Positions 13,101 to 22,135 of a DNA stretch of 64,000 nucleotides are shown here, piece by piece. The notes beneath the pieces are model-generated. The model was given only the letters and a program-made list of their open reading frames with translations, searched no databases and was not told the DNA's origin. Numbering within the stretch: the first letter of the stretch is position 1; each line of letters starts with the position of its first letter. Location: assembly GCA_022410635.1 (NCBI GenBank), contig JAJVDF010000003.1:5935161-5999160 (forward strand). The letters are read 5' to 3'. Made by a program: the position numbers and the translations under genes. This DNA is from Tretioscincus oriximinensis (lineage: Eukaryota > Chordata > Lepidosauria > Squamata > Gymnophthalmidae).

Positions 13101-13932
13101 TCTTTTCCTGCAAAATAAGTGAACAGGAAACAACAACTGTGACTAATTAAATGTTTGCTTTATTATAAAAGAGATCACAGCTCCCATAGAGTATACATTA
13201 TCTCCTGCATCTAAAAAAGCTGTGTACAAATGCTCAGGCCAACTTTTTCTTGTCGCTTCACTTGATTTTTAATAAATTGCAAATCCCCCACTATTTTAAT
13301 TGGTGTTTTATCCATATAGCTGGTTAATACGTATTCTTAATACTAGCTTAGATTTCCCACATATAAACTGATGGATCTTTGCTTCTTTATTGGCACTGGA
13401 AAAGAGGACTTTTCGCAGGTACAGCTTCTAATACCTGCAGCACCGGCAAAGGGGTTGGGCAAGATAACTTTTTCACACCCATTATAGGGGCAAATGTCTA
13501 TCCAGGGTTTTAGGTAGGCCCCATTTGGTTCATCCACATGCCAGTATTCTTAATGGATGGCAGATCCCTATTCTGAGGTACAGCTCAGTGTCGATTCAGA
13601 CATCTGGTTTGTTAAATAAAATCAAAGATAGAATTTTTCACTTTTAAGAAGGGTTCCCACATAAAATCTGAGACAGAGCTTTGGACCTTTAATGGCTCTA
13701 GAAGAGAAGACTTTTCACCAGGCGAAACTTCTAATGCCTGCAGAACTTGGAAGGGGAAATCATTTTTTCATACCCGTGATAAGCACAAACATCTATCCCA
13801 ATTTTTATGTGGAAACCCTATACTATCATAAAACCTTATACTTACTTTATTCAACCATTTCAAGCCTGGTATTTTGTTTGAATTTATTTGTTCTTCTAGC
13901 CATGGTCTCATTCGCATTCGTTCCACTGGCAT
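1059..13932 (-). CDS. IRF2: IRF2, interferon regulatory factor 2 (coding exons 2-8, last exon off window)
   Basis: Nuclear transcription factor that binds ISRE/IRF-E sites, antagonises IRF1 at interferon-responsive promoters and activates some genes such as histone H4. Seven exons with GT-AG borders join in one frame of 738 nt (246 codons): 13932-13846, 13107-13008, 10484-10308, 9159-9113, 7535-7421, 2935-2771 and 1105-1059. Junction phases all agree (0,1,1,0,1,1,0). The N-terminal IRF DNA-binding domain (about residues 1-115) keeps the tryptophans at 11, 26, 38, 46 and 58. Exon 4 carries the recognition helix with [13 protein letters not shown]. The middle region is diverged, but exon 7 keeps [14 protein letters not shown] and [12 protein letters not shown] of mammalian IRF2. 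The C-terminal repression region (final exon) lies left of position 1. Introns are full of transposons. Identity is very secure because IRF1 lacks the exon 6-8 motifs. Confidence 0.97.
1385..1450 (-). repeat. Penelope-like pLTR fragment
   Basis: Plus strand reads GCACCTTAGAGACTAACAAG, then AGCTTCCATAGACAAGTC. This is the reverse complement of the pLTR tail found many times in the window. Confidence 0.5.
1493..1676. repeat. Fold-back MITE-like element with poly-purine loop
   Basis: Ends are inverted copies (TAGACTGACCAGAT against TAGTCTGACCAGAT) and the inner arms also pair (TTTTGGGGTGCCTCCCAGTT against AACTGGGAGGTATCCCAAAA), around an A/T-rich loop near 1565-1600. It lies in IRF2 intron 7. 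Confidence 0.7.
2385..2500 (+). repeat. Penelope-like pLTR fragment
   Basis: AAAGTAGACACGTCTACAGA followed by TTTTTCTTGTAAGTCTCTAA and GGTGCTACAAGACTTCTTGC, matching the pLTR tail of the copy at 58402-58488 in decayed form. Confidence 0.5.
2771..2935 (-). CDS. IRF2: IRF2 exon 7
   Basis: 165-nt exon with donor GTGAGT. It encodes [19 protein letters not shown], then [13 protein letters not shown] and [12 protein letters not shown]. The phase-1 acceptor is GATGAAG; frame and homology choose it over nearby AGs. Confidence 0.95.
3105..3170. repeat. Palindromic CCACATGCCAGTG-family repeat (diverged)
   Basis: AATAGGGCCTGCCACCAGC paired with ACTATGGCAGGCCCCTATT. Same family as 60465-60537, with relatives near 6560, 13530, 14900, 20935, 49500 and 58735-59060. 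Confidence 0.5.
3360..3995 (+). mobile_element. L2-like LINE 3' fragment
   Basis: Plus strand matches the end of L2-type LINEs: TGGATTGTTGTAATGCATTC, GGGGCTGCCCTTGAAAAACG, CTGGCTGCCCATTTG and the tail GTAGAGTGGGATATAAACAT. The reading frame is broken. It lies in IRF2 intron 6. Confidence 0.7.
4543..5535 (-). mobile_element. CR1/L2-type LINE 3' ends (two insertions)
   Basis: AAGAAGAGCCTTGCTGAATG at 4548 and AAGAGGAGCCCTTCTGAATG at 4819 are the reverse complement of the LINE tail. The second copy runs on through the C-terminal coding part (5316-5380) and carries the 36-bp minisatellite. Confidence 0.7.
5381..5525. repeat. 36-bp tandem repeat, four units, seeded in a LINE
   Basis: Unit GCCTTATCCACCCCACGTAT + GATCTTTTACACTTCA, at 5381-5417 (one extra C), 5418-5453, 5454-5489 and 5490-5525; the last differs by one base. 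It derives from the LINE segment that elsewhere reads CATGATTTTGTACACTTC. Because 36 is divisible by 3, it creates spurious repeating open frames. Confidence 0.95.
6690..6910 (-). mobile_element. tRNA-derived SINE, family B (partial)
   Basis: Plus strand CCCGAAGGGACTCAGAGCAG, then CTTCCCCATCCTGCTGTGG and GGCCAGTAGAGAGCACTTA. This is the reverse complement of the body and tail of the SINE at 43493-43800. A second decayed copy sits at 6235-6440. Confidence 0.55.
6918..7300 (-). mobile_element. CR1/L2-type LINE fragment
   Basis: Begins with the LINE tail complement (AAGAACATAAGAAGAGCCAT) and jumps to coding sequence. The minus strand reads [14 protein letters not shown] and [20 protein letters not shown], an RT C-terminal motif. 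An internal deletion separates the two parts. Confidence 0.75.
7421..7535 (-). CDS. IRF2: IRF2 exon 6
   Basis: 115-nt exon beginning [15 protein letters not shown] and ending [12 protein letters not shown], between acceptor ATCTAG and donor GTAAGT. It is more diverged than its neighbours but aligns with human QEPVESSLGLSNGVS and IKNEVDSTVNIIV. Confidence 0.93.
7594..7677. mobile_element. Tc1/mariner-like palindromic MITE, 84 bp
   Basis: Near-perfect palindrome: GTATACTGCTCAAAACAATT and onward to TTTAA, mirrored after a 14-nt centre. Ends lie at TA dinucleotides. A second copy is at 57751-57806. It is 59 bp upstream of IRF2 exon 6, in intron 5. Confidence 0.75.
8270..8460 (-). mobile_element. 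tRNA-derived SINE, family A (decayed)
   Basis: ACTGGCCCGAGGTCACCCAG and GTGGAATCGAACTTGGAGAC are reverse-complement counterparts of the Sauria-like SINE at 41965-42178, including the degenerate B box. Confidence 0.65.
8565..8955 (+). mobile_element. CR1/L2-type LINE 3' end
   Basis: Plus strand encodes [20 protein letters not shown] and [20 protein letters not shown], the C-terminal LINE motif, then the 3' tail CTGGACTAGATAGGCTATGC ending at ATGTTTTTATG. Confidence 0.75.
9113..9159 (-). CDS. IRF2: IRF2 exon 5
   Basis: 47-nt exon, acceptor CTACAG and donor GTACTT, encoding [16 protein letters not shown]. It matches the basic linker after the DNA-binding domain (human GKKPKTEKEDKVKHIK). It enters in phase 1 and leaves in phase 0, as the flanking exons require. 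Confidence 0.94.
9945..10200 (-). mobile_element. tRNA-derived SINE, family A
   Basis: Starts with a (TTTA) tail complement, then GCCCTATACCCGAAGGTCTC, CTGGCCCAAGGTCACCCAGC, the B-box complement GGGGAATTGAACCGGG, and AACCACTATACCAAACTGGC. It ends 108 bp from IRF2 exon 4, inside intron 4. Confidence 0.8.
10308..10484 (-). CDS. IRF2: IRF2 exon 4
   Basis: 177-nt exon beginning [20 protein letters not shown] and ending LSERPSKKG, with acceptor CCTAAAG-like sequence on the plus strand (TTTAG in sense) and donor GTGGGT. It contains the recognition helix and the end of the IRF DNA-binding domain (FRVYRMLPL). Confidence 0.97.
10700..12065 (+). repeat. Roughly 47-bp minisatellite built from a Penelope-like pLTR, flanking a gap
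   Basis: About seven units before the gap and four after it, each close to GTGTCTAGAAAGCTTGAGCC + ACCTACTTTTCTCCTGAAGA + AGTAGAG. Unit length varies by a few bases through GAA changes. The array starts in a pLTR head (TTTCAGAGAAATAGCCGTA, 10687) and ends in a pLTR tail (TGTTAGTCTCTAAGTGCTAC, 12041), so an inner part of one pLTR has been multiplied. It lies in IRF2 intron 3, opposite to the direction of IRF2 transcription. Confidence 0.9.
11024..11852. other. Assembly gap (829 N)
   Basis: Run of N inside the minisatellite. The same repeat continues on both sides, so the missing sequence is very probably more repeat units, and the true length is unknown. Confidence 0.99.
12534..12647. repeat. 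Imperfect fold-back repeat (same family as 13380-13810)
   Basis: Inverted arms TTTTAATAGGTGTGGAAAAG and CTTTTCCATATCTATTAATG, with inner arms CCAAGTGCAGC and GCAGCACTTGG. The unit AATACCTGCAG/GGAAAAGA recurs in the copies around IRF2 exon 2. Confidence 0.55.
13008..13107 (-). CDS. IRF2: IRF2 exon 3
   Basis: 100-nt exon with acceptor TTGCAG and donor GTTAGG. It encodes [17 protein letters not shown] and continues to NWAIHTG, supplying Trp38, Trp46 and Trp58 and His40 of the DNA-binding domain. It is nearly identical to mammalian IRF2. Confidence 0.97.
13375..13810. repeat. Two diverged MITE-like copies next to IRF2 exon 2
   Basis: Segments 13380-13525 and 13685-13805 share GAAAAGAGGACTTTTCGCAG / GAAGAGAAGACTTTTCACCA, then CTTCTAATACCTGCAG / CTTCTAATGCCTGCAG, then CATCTATCC. 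A CCACATGCCAGT-family repeat (13530-13570) lies between them. This fills intron 2 up to 40 bp from exon 2. Confidence 0.5.
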
Positions 13933-13938
13933 CGTTAT
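13846..13938 (-). CDS. IRF2: IRF2 exon 2 (start codon)
   Basis: First coding exon, starting [15 protein letters not shown] and ending GLKWLNK before a GTAAGT donor. ATG is at 13932-13930. The acceptor is a CCCCCCAAAG preceded by a pyrimidine-rich stretch, leaving six non-coding bases before the ATG. It encodes residues 1-29, including Trp11 and Trp26 of the DNA-binding domain. Residue 20 is Lys where human has Thr. Confidence 0.96.
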
Positions 13939-13997
13939 CTTTGGGGGGTGGAAAAGAGAGAAAATATCAGAGAAAATCTGAGACAGAGCTTTGGACT

Positions 13998-14290
13998 ATA
14001 AGAAGCACTCCTCAATTTATTCTACCCACCACATCAACAGAGCCAGAACGGTACCCAGAATTACAGGACAGATTGAAAACAGAAAACAACAGAACCCCAC
14101 GGGCAGTCACATATAGCTCTCCCATAAGGTCACTCATATCATCAGCAAACTACAACCTATTCTAGATAACCATCCTCCCTTCTCAAGGCAATTGTTTCCC
14201 GGTATCTGAAGAAGTAGACTTGTCTACAAAATGTCATGCTGCCTTTCCTATTTCCTGATAATCTCTGTGGTGCTACAAGAACCCTTGTTA
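13998..14290 (+). mobile_element. Penelope-like element remnant with 3' pLTR
   Basis: The plus strand around 14100-14170 reads AVTYSSPIRSL and then a frameshifted stretch, resembling the linker before the endonuclease domain of vertebrate Penelope-like ORFs as I recall them. A decayed pLTR follows: ATCTGAAGAAGTAGACTTGT at 14204, then CTGATAATCTCTGTGGTGCT. Confidence 0.5.
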
Positions 14291-14939
14291 ATTTGCACTA
14301 GGATCAACTTGTTGCTATATAGTCTGACCACAGTGTGTGCGTTGTCAGGCAGCATCGTTCCCTTGTTGTGTACCTGACCCATTTATTCACCACATACCTT
14401 GGCATCTTCAATTTCATTTTTGTGTTTGGGGCTAGGAAGAGATAAAGAAGGCCAATTTCAGGGGGAGGCAACTTCCAGGACTGCCTCACTTGATACCTAT
14501 TCTTCTCCACCTTTCCTAATAGCCCCTATCCCACCCAAAAAAATCCTCAGTTTGAATAAATATATGGCTCCTCTATGCCATCACCGCAATTTACAATGGC
14601 TTTCAATTCATTTTGATCAATATTTCTGAAGACCTGAACTCCACATGAAGTGAAAGGTGGCTGCAGGAACAGACACCAAGCATTTAAGGAGTGTGCACAC
14701 ATACAATATGGTACTTATCTAGTATCAAAAAGAAAAGAAAAAATCCATCTCATATGCCATATTTACATTCCCCCAAGCCAACATATACTGAGAGCCAAGT
14801 TGGACAAATTATGCAGACGATCCTATTTTTGGCCTTTTCTGCAATACAGCCTGCTAATAGTCCACATTAGCAAGTCCCAAGTGATAACCCTAACCTCAAA
14901 TGGGGCCTGCCATAGTCTACAATAGCATGCAGATGGTGG

Positions 14940-15300
14940 ATCATTTATTTATTTATATCCTGCCTTCACCAAAGGTCCCAAGGCGGGTAACAATTAAAAA
15001 CAACATAAAAACACATTAATAAAAACACCCTTCCTCCCACCTCCCTGGAAGGACAAAGGGGAGCTAGGAGTCAAAAGCCTGGGTAAAGAGGTATGGTTTT
15101 ATCGGGCGCCGAAAGTGCCTATAGGTCTAAATGTAAGTGCCTGGTGGGGCTCTAGAGAGAGGCTGTTCCAGTCTGTGGAAGCCACACAGAGAAGGCTCTC
15201 CTACGAGCTCCTAGCCCCTGCAACTCTGCAAGGGAAGGACCTACCAGAAGGCCTTCTCCTTGGGATCTTACTGCACAGAGTTACATGCTGAGTTACAGTC
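14940..15300 (-). repeat. Interspersed repeat with A-rich tail
   Basis: TTTATTTATTTATATCCTGC, then AAGGTCCCAAGGCGGGTAAC and GAGAGAGGCTGTTCCAGTCT. It ends in the tail form (CGCC...TATAAATAAATA) shared by several repeats here. No coding content is visible. Confidence 0.5.
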
Positions 15301-16061
15301 TAGAATAAGGTGTGCCATATAGTGCTCTAGCAGGTGGATAACAAATCCCTACTCCAAGAATCGTACTACAACCTAGACTAAGATTCAGTCCAGCTAGGAC
15401 CCAAGACTCATTTCTAATATGCTAGAACAAGAGTTTAAACTTTAGTTGAATTACAGGCACCCACTTTTACTTGCTTTATACTGTACACTATGTTGCCGAA
15501 AGTATCCACTCATACCTGTGTTCACTTGTTTGAGTAAGCAAGCAAATACATTTGGCAATAGAGTCTATTTTATGGAAGGCTGAAATCATGCATTGGGCAT
15601 CACGTGCTTCAGCAATATGCAATGAGGAAGTAACATTTGTTCGCAAGCAAATTTTGAAGCTGCAATGTAATATGCCAGTAAGTGAAGTCGATGTAATTCC
15701 ATACATCTCCTGCTTCGTGTTCTCATGGAGTAAGAATGCGACAGGCTCTAAATGGCTGTGAAGTCACCCCTCAAGGAAGCAGAACGGCCGACTGTGCTGG
15801 GGAAGGACAGGATTAAATATAGAACTCCATTCAGGCCTGATCAACACATACAGGTGTGATTCAGGTAGGTAAGGTTACAAGAGCCACAAAATCCCCTGGC
15901 GAAGAAAATAGTTGTGTTTTCTGTGCTCAGTCAACGCAGGCTGAAAAACAAAGCAGCGATTAAAGCTGAGTTCAGAACGTGGCATCTGTTATTTCAGCCT
16001 TCAAAAATGTCAACAGCAGCATAAGGCTGTCCAGCATAAGGCAGCACCTTTCCTCCACGTC

Positions 16062-17096
16062 ATTCTTAGGTGTTTATATTCATAAACGATCTGGATGCCG
16101 AGGTAAATAGTGAAGTAGCCAAGTTTGCTGATGACCCTAAACTGTTCAGTGTAGCGAAAACGGAAAATTATTGTAAGGCGCTCCAGAGTGATCAATTGAA
16201 ATTGGGTGAGTGGGCATCAAAGTGGCAAATGCACATCAATTTAAGCAAGTGCAAGGTCATGCACATTGGGACAAAGAACCCCAATTACTCCCATCACCTG
16301 ATGGGTATCAAGCTTTCTGTGACCGAGCAACAAAAAGATCTTGCGCTGTTGGTGGACAATTAAATGAAGATGTCAACCCACAGCAGCAGCAAAAAAAGGC
16401 AGATTCCATGTTGGGGATAATTAGGAAAAGAATTGAAAACAAGTCACCAAATGTTATTTCGTCTTTTTATAAATCTGTGGTGAGGCTATATTTGGAATAC
16501 TGTGTTCAGTATTGTGGAACTAGAGAACATCAAGGGTCTGGGGCACCTCCCTTATGAAGCCAGGCTGCAACGTCTGGGCCTCTTCAGCCTCGAAAGGTGA
16601 CATTTGAGAGGTGATCTGATTAAAGTGTACAAAATCATGCATGGGATGGATAGGGTAAATAGAGAAAAAATGTTTTCTCACTCTCACAACACTAGGACTA
16701 GAGGGCACTCCTTGAAACTGATGGGTAGAAAAGTGAGAACAGACAAAGGAAAGTATTTTTTCACCCAGAGGTTCATCGGCCTGCGGAATTTACTTCCTGA
16801 AGAGGTAGTGGTTGCTAACAGCTTGGATAGTTTCAAGACAGGACCAGAAAGGTTTATGGACACCAAGGGTATAAATGGGTACCAGGATGGATGTCTGGAT
16901 GTTGCCTCTGGGATGGAGCAACAGGCAGGACTCCTGAAATACCATTTGCAGGGAGTCATGAACAGGTGCATATTTTGCTTTCCTCTGTTCGGACAGCCCA
17001 GGTGCATCTGGTGGGCCTCTGTGTGAGATAGAATGCTGGACTAGATGGGCTCTGGCCCAATCCAGTATGGCTCTTCTTATGTTCCTTGTTTTATGC
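16062..17096 (+). mobile_element. CR1/L2-type LINE, RT C-terminal part to 3' end
   Basis: Plus strand encodes FINDLDAEVNSEVAKFADD (the RT catalytic block, with FADD), KWQMHINLSKCKVMHIGTKN, MLGIIRKRIENKS and, after a frameshift, RGDLIKVYKIMHGMDRVNRE and TRGHSLKLMG. The 3' tail is CTGGACTAGATGGGCTCTGG and ends with TTCTTATGTTC. It is truncated at the 5' end and frameshifted. It lies in IRF2 intron 1. Confidence 0.85.
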
Positions 17097-17649
17097 AAGA
17101 GGAATTGTCTTGCTCCATTTGTGATATATAGGGAAAAGGAATAAGATTTTCTTTTAAAAATGTGAAATTTCCTGCTGTTTCTCGCCTGCTCAACATAGCA
17201 ACACCCTGGTTTCCATTAAACCCTCCAAACATGTGCAAGAATTGGAAGAGAGGGTGATTTGGGATGTTTTAAAGAAGATCAAATAATACAGAGGCTACAG
17301 AGAAGGCTATATAATAATGTTCATCAATCACACAGGCACAAGGGTGAAGGAGCCATTCCACGAAAAGCTACTGTTTGTTTTCTATCTTATGGCAACAATC
17401 TGTACACTGAATGTATTATGGACCAGATGTAATAGTTTATCATTATTATTTCTTCTTTAATTGATAAACACTAGCCCTGGCAGAGGATCTGGCACACGCT
17501 CCCATTACAATTGGCAGGACAGCCTGGTGTTAGAAAAATGAACAAAAGTAACTGGAAGTTTTGAGGGCATCTATGAAAAAATTACCAATTTTTAAGCTTC
17601 CTCATATGAGACAAAAGCTGTTTTCATAGAGAACATTACTATTTGGTAG

Positions 17650-18310
17650 TATTTGAAGATGTAGACTTGTTTACAAACATTCTGCTTCACGGATTGCTCA
17701 GTCNCTAAGGAGACGGTCTCTCATCTGGCAGATGTGGTTTCGAAGCCCTGTGTCAGATGTGGGAAGGGATGAGCACCTTCCACTAGCCTGTAGGTCTAGC
17801 CAACCTAGCTATTCGAAAGCATGAATTGCAAGAAATTGCAACTGACTGCAAGTAGATATGTGGGAACCACCACAGACTAGTGAGGAAGATAGAATGTCTG
17901 CCTTCGGGCAAAAATACCCTTGTAAGCCGCTTTGAGTCCCTTTAAAAGGTGAGAAAACCGGGGTATAAGAACCCAGTTCTTCTTCTTCCTATTTTTCTTA
18001 ATCTTTAAGGTGCTATGAGGACCTCTTGCTAGAATACCTACCTGCCTACCTACAGGAAAGCTCTTGTTGCCTTATTTTTTCTTGGTACCCTCTAAGGTCC
18101 TACAGGATCTTCTGTCTGTCCGTCCATTTGCCTGTCCGTCCGAAGAAGTAGCCTTGTCTACAGGTCACGCTACCTCTCTTTTTTCTATTAGTGTATAAAG
18201 TTTTATCACCCTAGCCATCCATCTATGCACATGAAAAAGTAAACTTGCCTACCCTTTTCTTACACGCTTCTAAGGTGCTATAATGTCTACTGACTAGAAG
18301 TTTGGTATCC
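17650..18310 (+). repeat. Cluster of tandem Penelope-like pLTR pieces interrupted by a SINE
   Basis: GAAGATGTAGACTTGTTTAC (17658) is split from its tail TTTTCTTAATCTTTAAGGTG (17993) by a SINE insertion. Further pLTR pieces follow at 18050-18115, 18138-18205 (GAAGAAGTAGCCTTGTCTAC, then CACGCTACC) and 18230-18300, all in one orientation. Confidence 0.6.
17698..17992 (+). mobile_element. tRNA-derived SINE, family B (full length)
   Basis: tRNA-like head ATTGCTCAGTCNCTAAGGAG with a B box-like GGTTTCGAAGCCC, then GAGCACCTTCCACTAGCCTG, GGGAACCACCACAGACTAGT, GTAAGCCGCTTTGAGTCCCT and a CTTCTTCTTC end. It is very similar to the copy at 43493-43800. Confidence 0.8.
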
Positions 18311-18499
18311 AGCCTATGATGGCTACTTCCTTGAATTCTATCATTGTATATATTATTAAGCATGGTGAATTTATTCACAACTTATTTAATGCAGTCACAT
18401 CCAATACACTCTTGTAAGACACAATGCCAAGTTGTCCTTTGCAGGAAAATTCATACATGATACCTACTTGATCATTTTTATAATAGAACAGAATGCGAA

Positions 18500-18885
18500 T
18501 TAAGAACATAAGAACATAAGAAGAGCCATACTGGATCAGGCCACAGCCCATCAAGTCCAGCATTCTGTGTCACACAGAGGCCCACCAGATGCACCTGGGC
18601 AGTCCAAACAGAGGAAAGCAAAATATGCTGCTCCTGTTCGTGACTCCCTGCAAATGGTATTTCAAGAGTCCTGCCTGTTGCTCCATCCCGGAGGCTACAT
18701 CCAGACAACTATCTTAGTATCCATTTATACCCTTAGTGTCCATAAACCTGTCTAGTCCTGTCTTGAAACTATCCAAGCTGTTAGCTACCACTACCTCTTC
18801 AGGAAGTAAATTCCACAGGCCGATGACCCTCTGGGTGAAAAAATACTTTCCTTTGTCTGTTCTCACTTTTCTACTCATGTTAGTA
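18500..18885 (-). mobile_element. CR1/L2-type LINE 3' end
   Basis: Starts with AAGAACATAAGAACATAAGA (tail complement) and runs to coding sequence. The minus strand reads TDKGKYFFTQRVIGLWNLLP, FKTGLDRFMDTKGINGY then stop. It is almost identical to 40752-41120, so a young subfamily. Confidence 0.85.
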
Positions 18886-18909
18886 TCTTCCACTGGGAAA
18901 CAGACCATA

Positions 18910-20815
18910 GTAAAGTTTCACTGTGGACAACAAATGTGTGCAGAAAGAGAACTCACCTTCACAAACCAACAGGATTTGGTCTGCATAATATACAGTGATG
19001 TTGCAAGTATAATGTGGATAAACAAAACATTCATTTTCTGTAAAAGCAAGAGATGAAACACTGAAATGTTCCCAAATTAGATATGTACTATGAAGATCTG
19101 GGGTCCCTTTTGAGCTTGAGATGGAGACCCATTCCTCTGCCTCGCGTTTCTTCTACACCCCCAGACTGATGATCTCTTCATGCAACCTTCCATCTCTATC
19201 TGCTCAAAGCATCAACATGTCCAAGATCTGTCCAAAGTAGTCAGCAAATACATCCAGGCAAAGACCAAAGAAAGAAACTATTTCTGTAGTAGAAATTAAA
19301 CAGCCGTGCAGCACTGAAGGAATTGTGTGGCTAACATTCTTCCGGATCAGCAGGCCTCCAGACTACAAGGACCAAACTAAAGCACCTTGAGTGAAAAGTA
19401 TAGATCAAGTGATCCTTGATTAAGCCATAATGGCATGAGCAAATATCAGTCTGGTAATGGGATGGGAAAATGAGGCTGGAGGCCACCTTCCAGTGTGTCG
19501 GAGGATCTGTGGGGTTTTAGGCCTGAGATGCAAACATCCATGCCACCGTCTGTCCCTTGCAAACAGATTCAGAAGAAAAGAGCAGAGTTCTGTAGGGAAA
19601 CAATGAATGAGAACAGGAGTCAACTCTGCAATACACCTGGCTATTCCAGTTGCCTTCCTTCACCCCCGTCACTGTCTGCCTCACGTGTGCCTGGGCTTGT
19701 CTGGGGGCACCACACTTAGGTATTTCTGGACTTACTTTTTTCTCCCCTATCTTTCATCAGCTTTAGCTCAGCACAACAGCTATCACTTCTATACTTTGGG
19801 GAGATTCTTCCTGCAAGGCAAAAACTGAAACCATGTTTCCGTGCGAGGAGGTTTCCAAATGATGGACGGAATGGTGGTTAAGAAAGGGAAAGGTTTGAAT
19901 GGTGATGAAAATTCAGATAACTCTGAGCCACCTTCTCAAACTCCAGCAGTACGAGCAGACACAAAGAGGCAGAGCACACAAACCTACCACAGTTGGATGC
20001 CAGCGATTTCCTTGTTTATTTACCTCACAACCAACTTAGTTGGATGTGCGAGGAATAAACAGGTAGCAGGCACTGCCAGATTGGATGCATGGGGGCGTCC
20101 ACCCCTACCCAAGCCTTTCGCTCTACCTGAGTGCCTGTTGGGGCATGAACCCAATGCCAGGTTACCCAGCCAGCCTTACGCTGCTGTGGTCAACCTCAAT
20201 TGCTGGGACTCCACACGAGTCTCCAGACGACTTCAGACACTTCCCTCTCCTCTATTGCTTAGCACAAGGCAGGCCTACTATCCCCAACACACAGGGGAGT
20301 GAAGACTTTATTGCCAGCCTTCACAGACAATTAACTAATAAGAGAGGATTATGAAAAGAAGGATTCTGAGGTAAATGATATGTTCCAAAACAAACAAGTG
20401 TATTGTATAACACAACAAGGTAAAAGGTATTTGAAAGTAAAAGAATAATCGCACACCACCCTAAGTCCCTAAGCCCATGAGCATCCAATCACATAGGACC
20501 TCATTGCAAGGCTTCTCACTCTAGGCCTGTTAACATCTCTCAACCCTGCTTCACACAAGACAGGATATTTTAAGATGGTCCCTTCCCACTCAGAGCTTCC
20601 ACACGCTCCAAGTCTCACAGAAGAAGGCCCCCAACCAGTGGACAGCTTTATAGCCCCAGCCTGCCGCCCGATTGGGTGCTCCATCACTGGGTCCCCCTCC
20701 CATCTGGGTAGAGAGCAAGCCACACCCCTTGTCTTGGGCTCAGCCTCCCTCCTCCCCTCTGGGTTAAACATAGGAAACAACATACAAACCTCAGGCCTGT
20801 AAATAAAATATTTTT
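18910..20815. other. IRF2 intron 1 segment without recognisable gene
   Basis: Contains several short open frames (up to 153 codons at 19841-20302) with no recognisable domain, splice context or start context. A CCTCC/GGAGG-rich stretch at 20570-20770 may be a decayed repeat. Confidence 0.4.
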
Positions 20816-20859
20816 ATTTTAATGCCAAACATGGCAAACGTCACAATGCACCTGCATCT

Positions 20860-21215
20860 CACGAGTACATAAGAGGAGCCCTGCTGGTTGGGGCCAGAGC
20901 CCATCTAGCCCCATCTGTCTCACCCAGTAGCTCATCCACATGCCAGTGTAGATTATGGCAGGCTCCATAACATGTGAATGGCAGGTCATAAGAGCAAGCC
21001 TGTGAATAGGGCTGCAGTAGCCCATTGAGTCCAGCCTACTTTCTCACTCAGTGACCCACCAATTGCCCCTGGCATCTCAAGGCAAAACCTCCATCTGTTC
21101 TTGCTTCCCAGTAAATGGCATTTCAGGAATACCTCCAATTGCTTCGTCCTGGAGGCAGGATCAAGACACCCATCCTAGTAGCCACTGATGTACTTGGGCT
21201 CCATATATTTTCTAC
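20860..21215 (-). mobile_element. CR1/L2-type LINE 3' ends with a nested palindromic repeat
   Basis: ATAAGAGGAGCCCTGCTGGT is the LINE tail complement. A CATCCACATGCCAGTGTAGA-family palindrome interrupts it (20931-21000), and the LINE resumes with AGTAGCCCATTGAGTCCAGC. Confidence 0.65.
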
Positions 21216-22019
21216 CAAACTATTCAGACTGCAGGAGGAGGAGGGGAGCTGTGACACACCCAAGCACAGCCTGGCAGAGACCTTTGTGCCCATGAAAATC
21301 TTAACCTCCTTTCCCCACAATGGAACAACTTGGAACTGGCTGCTATGCAATCAGCAGGAAAATTTAAACCAGGGGTCATAAATTCTCTGTAAATAATGGC
21401 TTTTTTATCTTAACTGCCCTCACATACACATGAACTGAGAAGGAAACAGACCTCCATTAACTTGCCCAACTTCTCCAATCAGCCATGTGCAGAGCTGTTT
21501 CTCCAGTGACTCAGCAGTGTGCAAACAAGACACCTTTCATCCAAAGGTGGCACAAATCAAACAAAAGCCAAGGCAGAAAACAACAGGAGCTGCACATAAA
21601 GGCACAGGAGAAAGGGAACCTTTCAAATAAATCGTTTCATGATTGTGTAACCACTCTATTCAATATCCTCCCAAGACATACATCTCTATCACAGATACAC
21701 ACCACTACTCTTTAGATTGCTTTCTTCAAATCTCAGAACGCTTTATCTATTTCTGCATCTCTCCACGAAGATCCTTTTTCTTTGGAAAATCCAGCCACAG
21801 CGTACAGAGGCTTTATACAAATATGAAACATCTAATGGCAAAGGGTCATTTTGCACACACCTAATAATCTGGTTTAAGGAGCTCAGAGTCCAAATTGTCT
21901 GCACGGGACTAAAAGTAATTAAGATCATATCCATACTAAGAGCCAAAACAGTGGTATATCACACTAATACTATAAATATAACAAATTTCAAAGAAATAGT
22001 TGTGTTACTCTGCATCCAG

Positions 22020-22135
22020 AATATCTAGCAAGAGGGGCTTGTAGCACCTTACAGACAAACAACAAAAAGGGAAACAACAGGTGCTTCCATGGGCATGAAG
22101 AATTTGAAGTTGACTTGTCTGTGGTCCCATGCAAA
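22020..22135 (-). repeat. Penelope-like pLTR fragment
   Basis: CTTGTAGCACCTTACAGACA then GGGCATGAAGAATTTGAAGT; minus-oriented pLTR tail, decayed. Confidence 0.4.

Noticed and set aside
19841..20302. 153-codon plus-strand frame in IRF2 intron 1
   Set aside because: No domain, poor start context and composition like the surrounding non-coding sequence.
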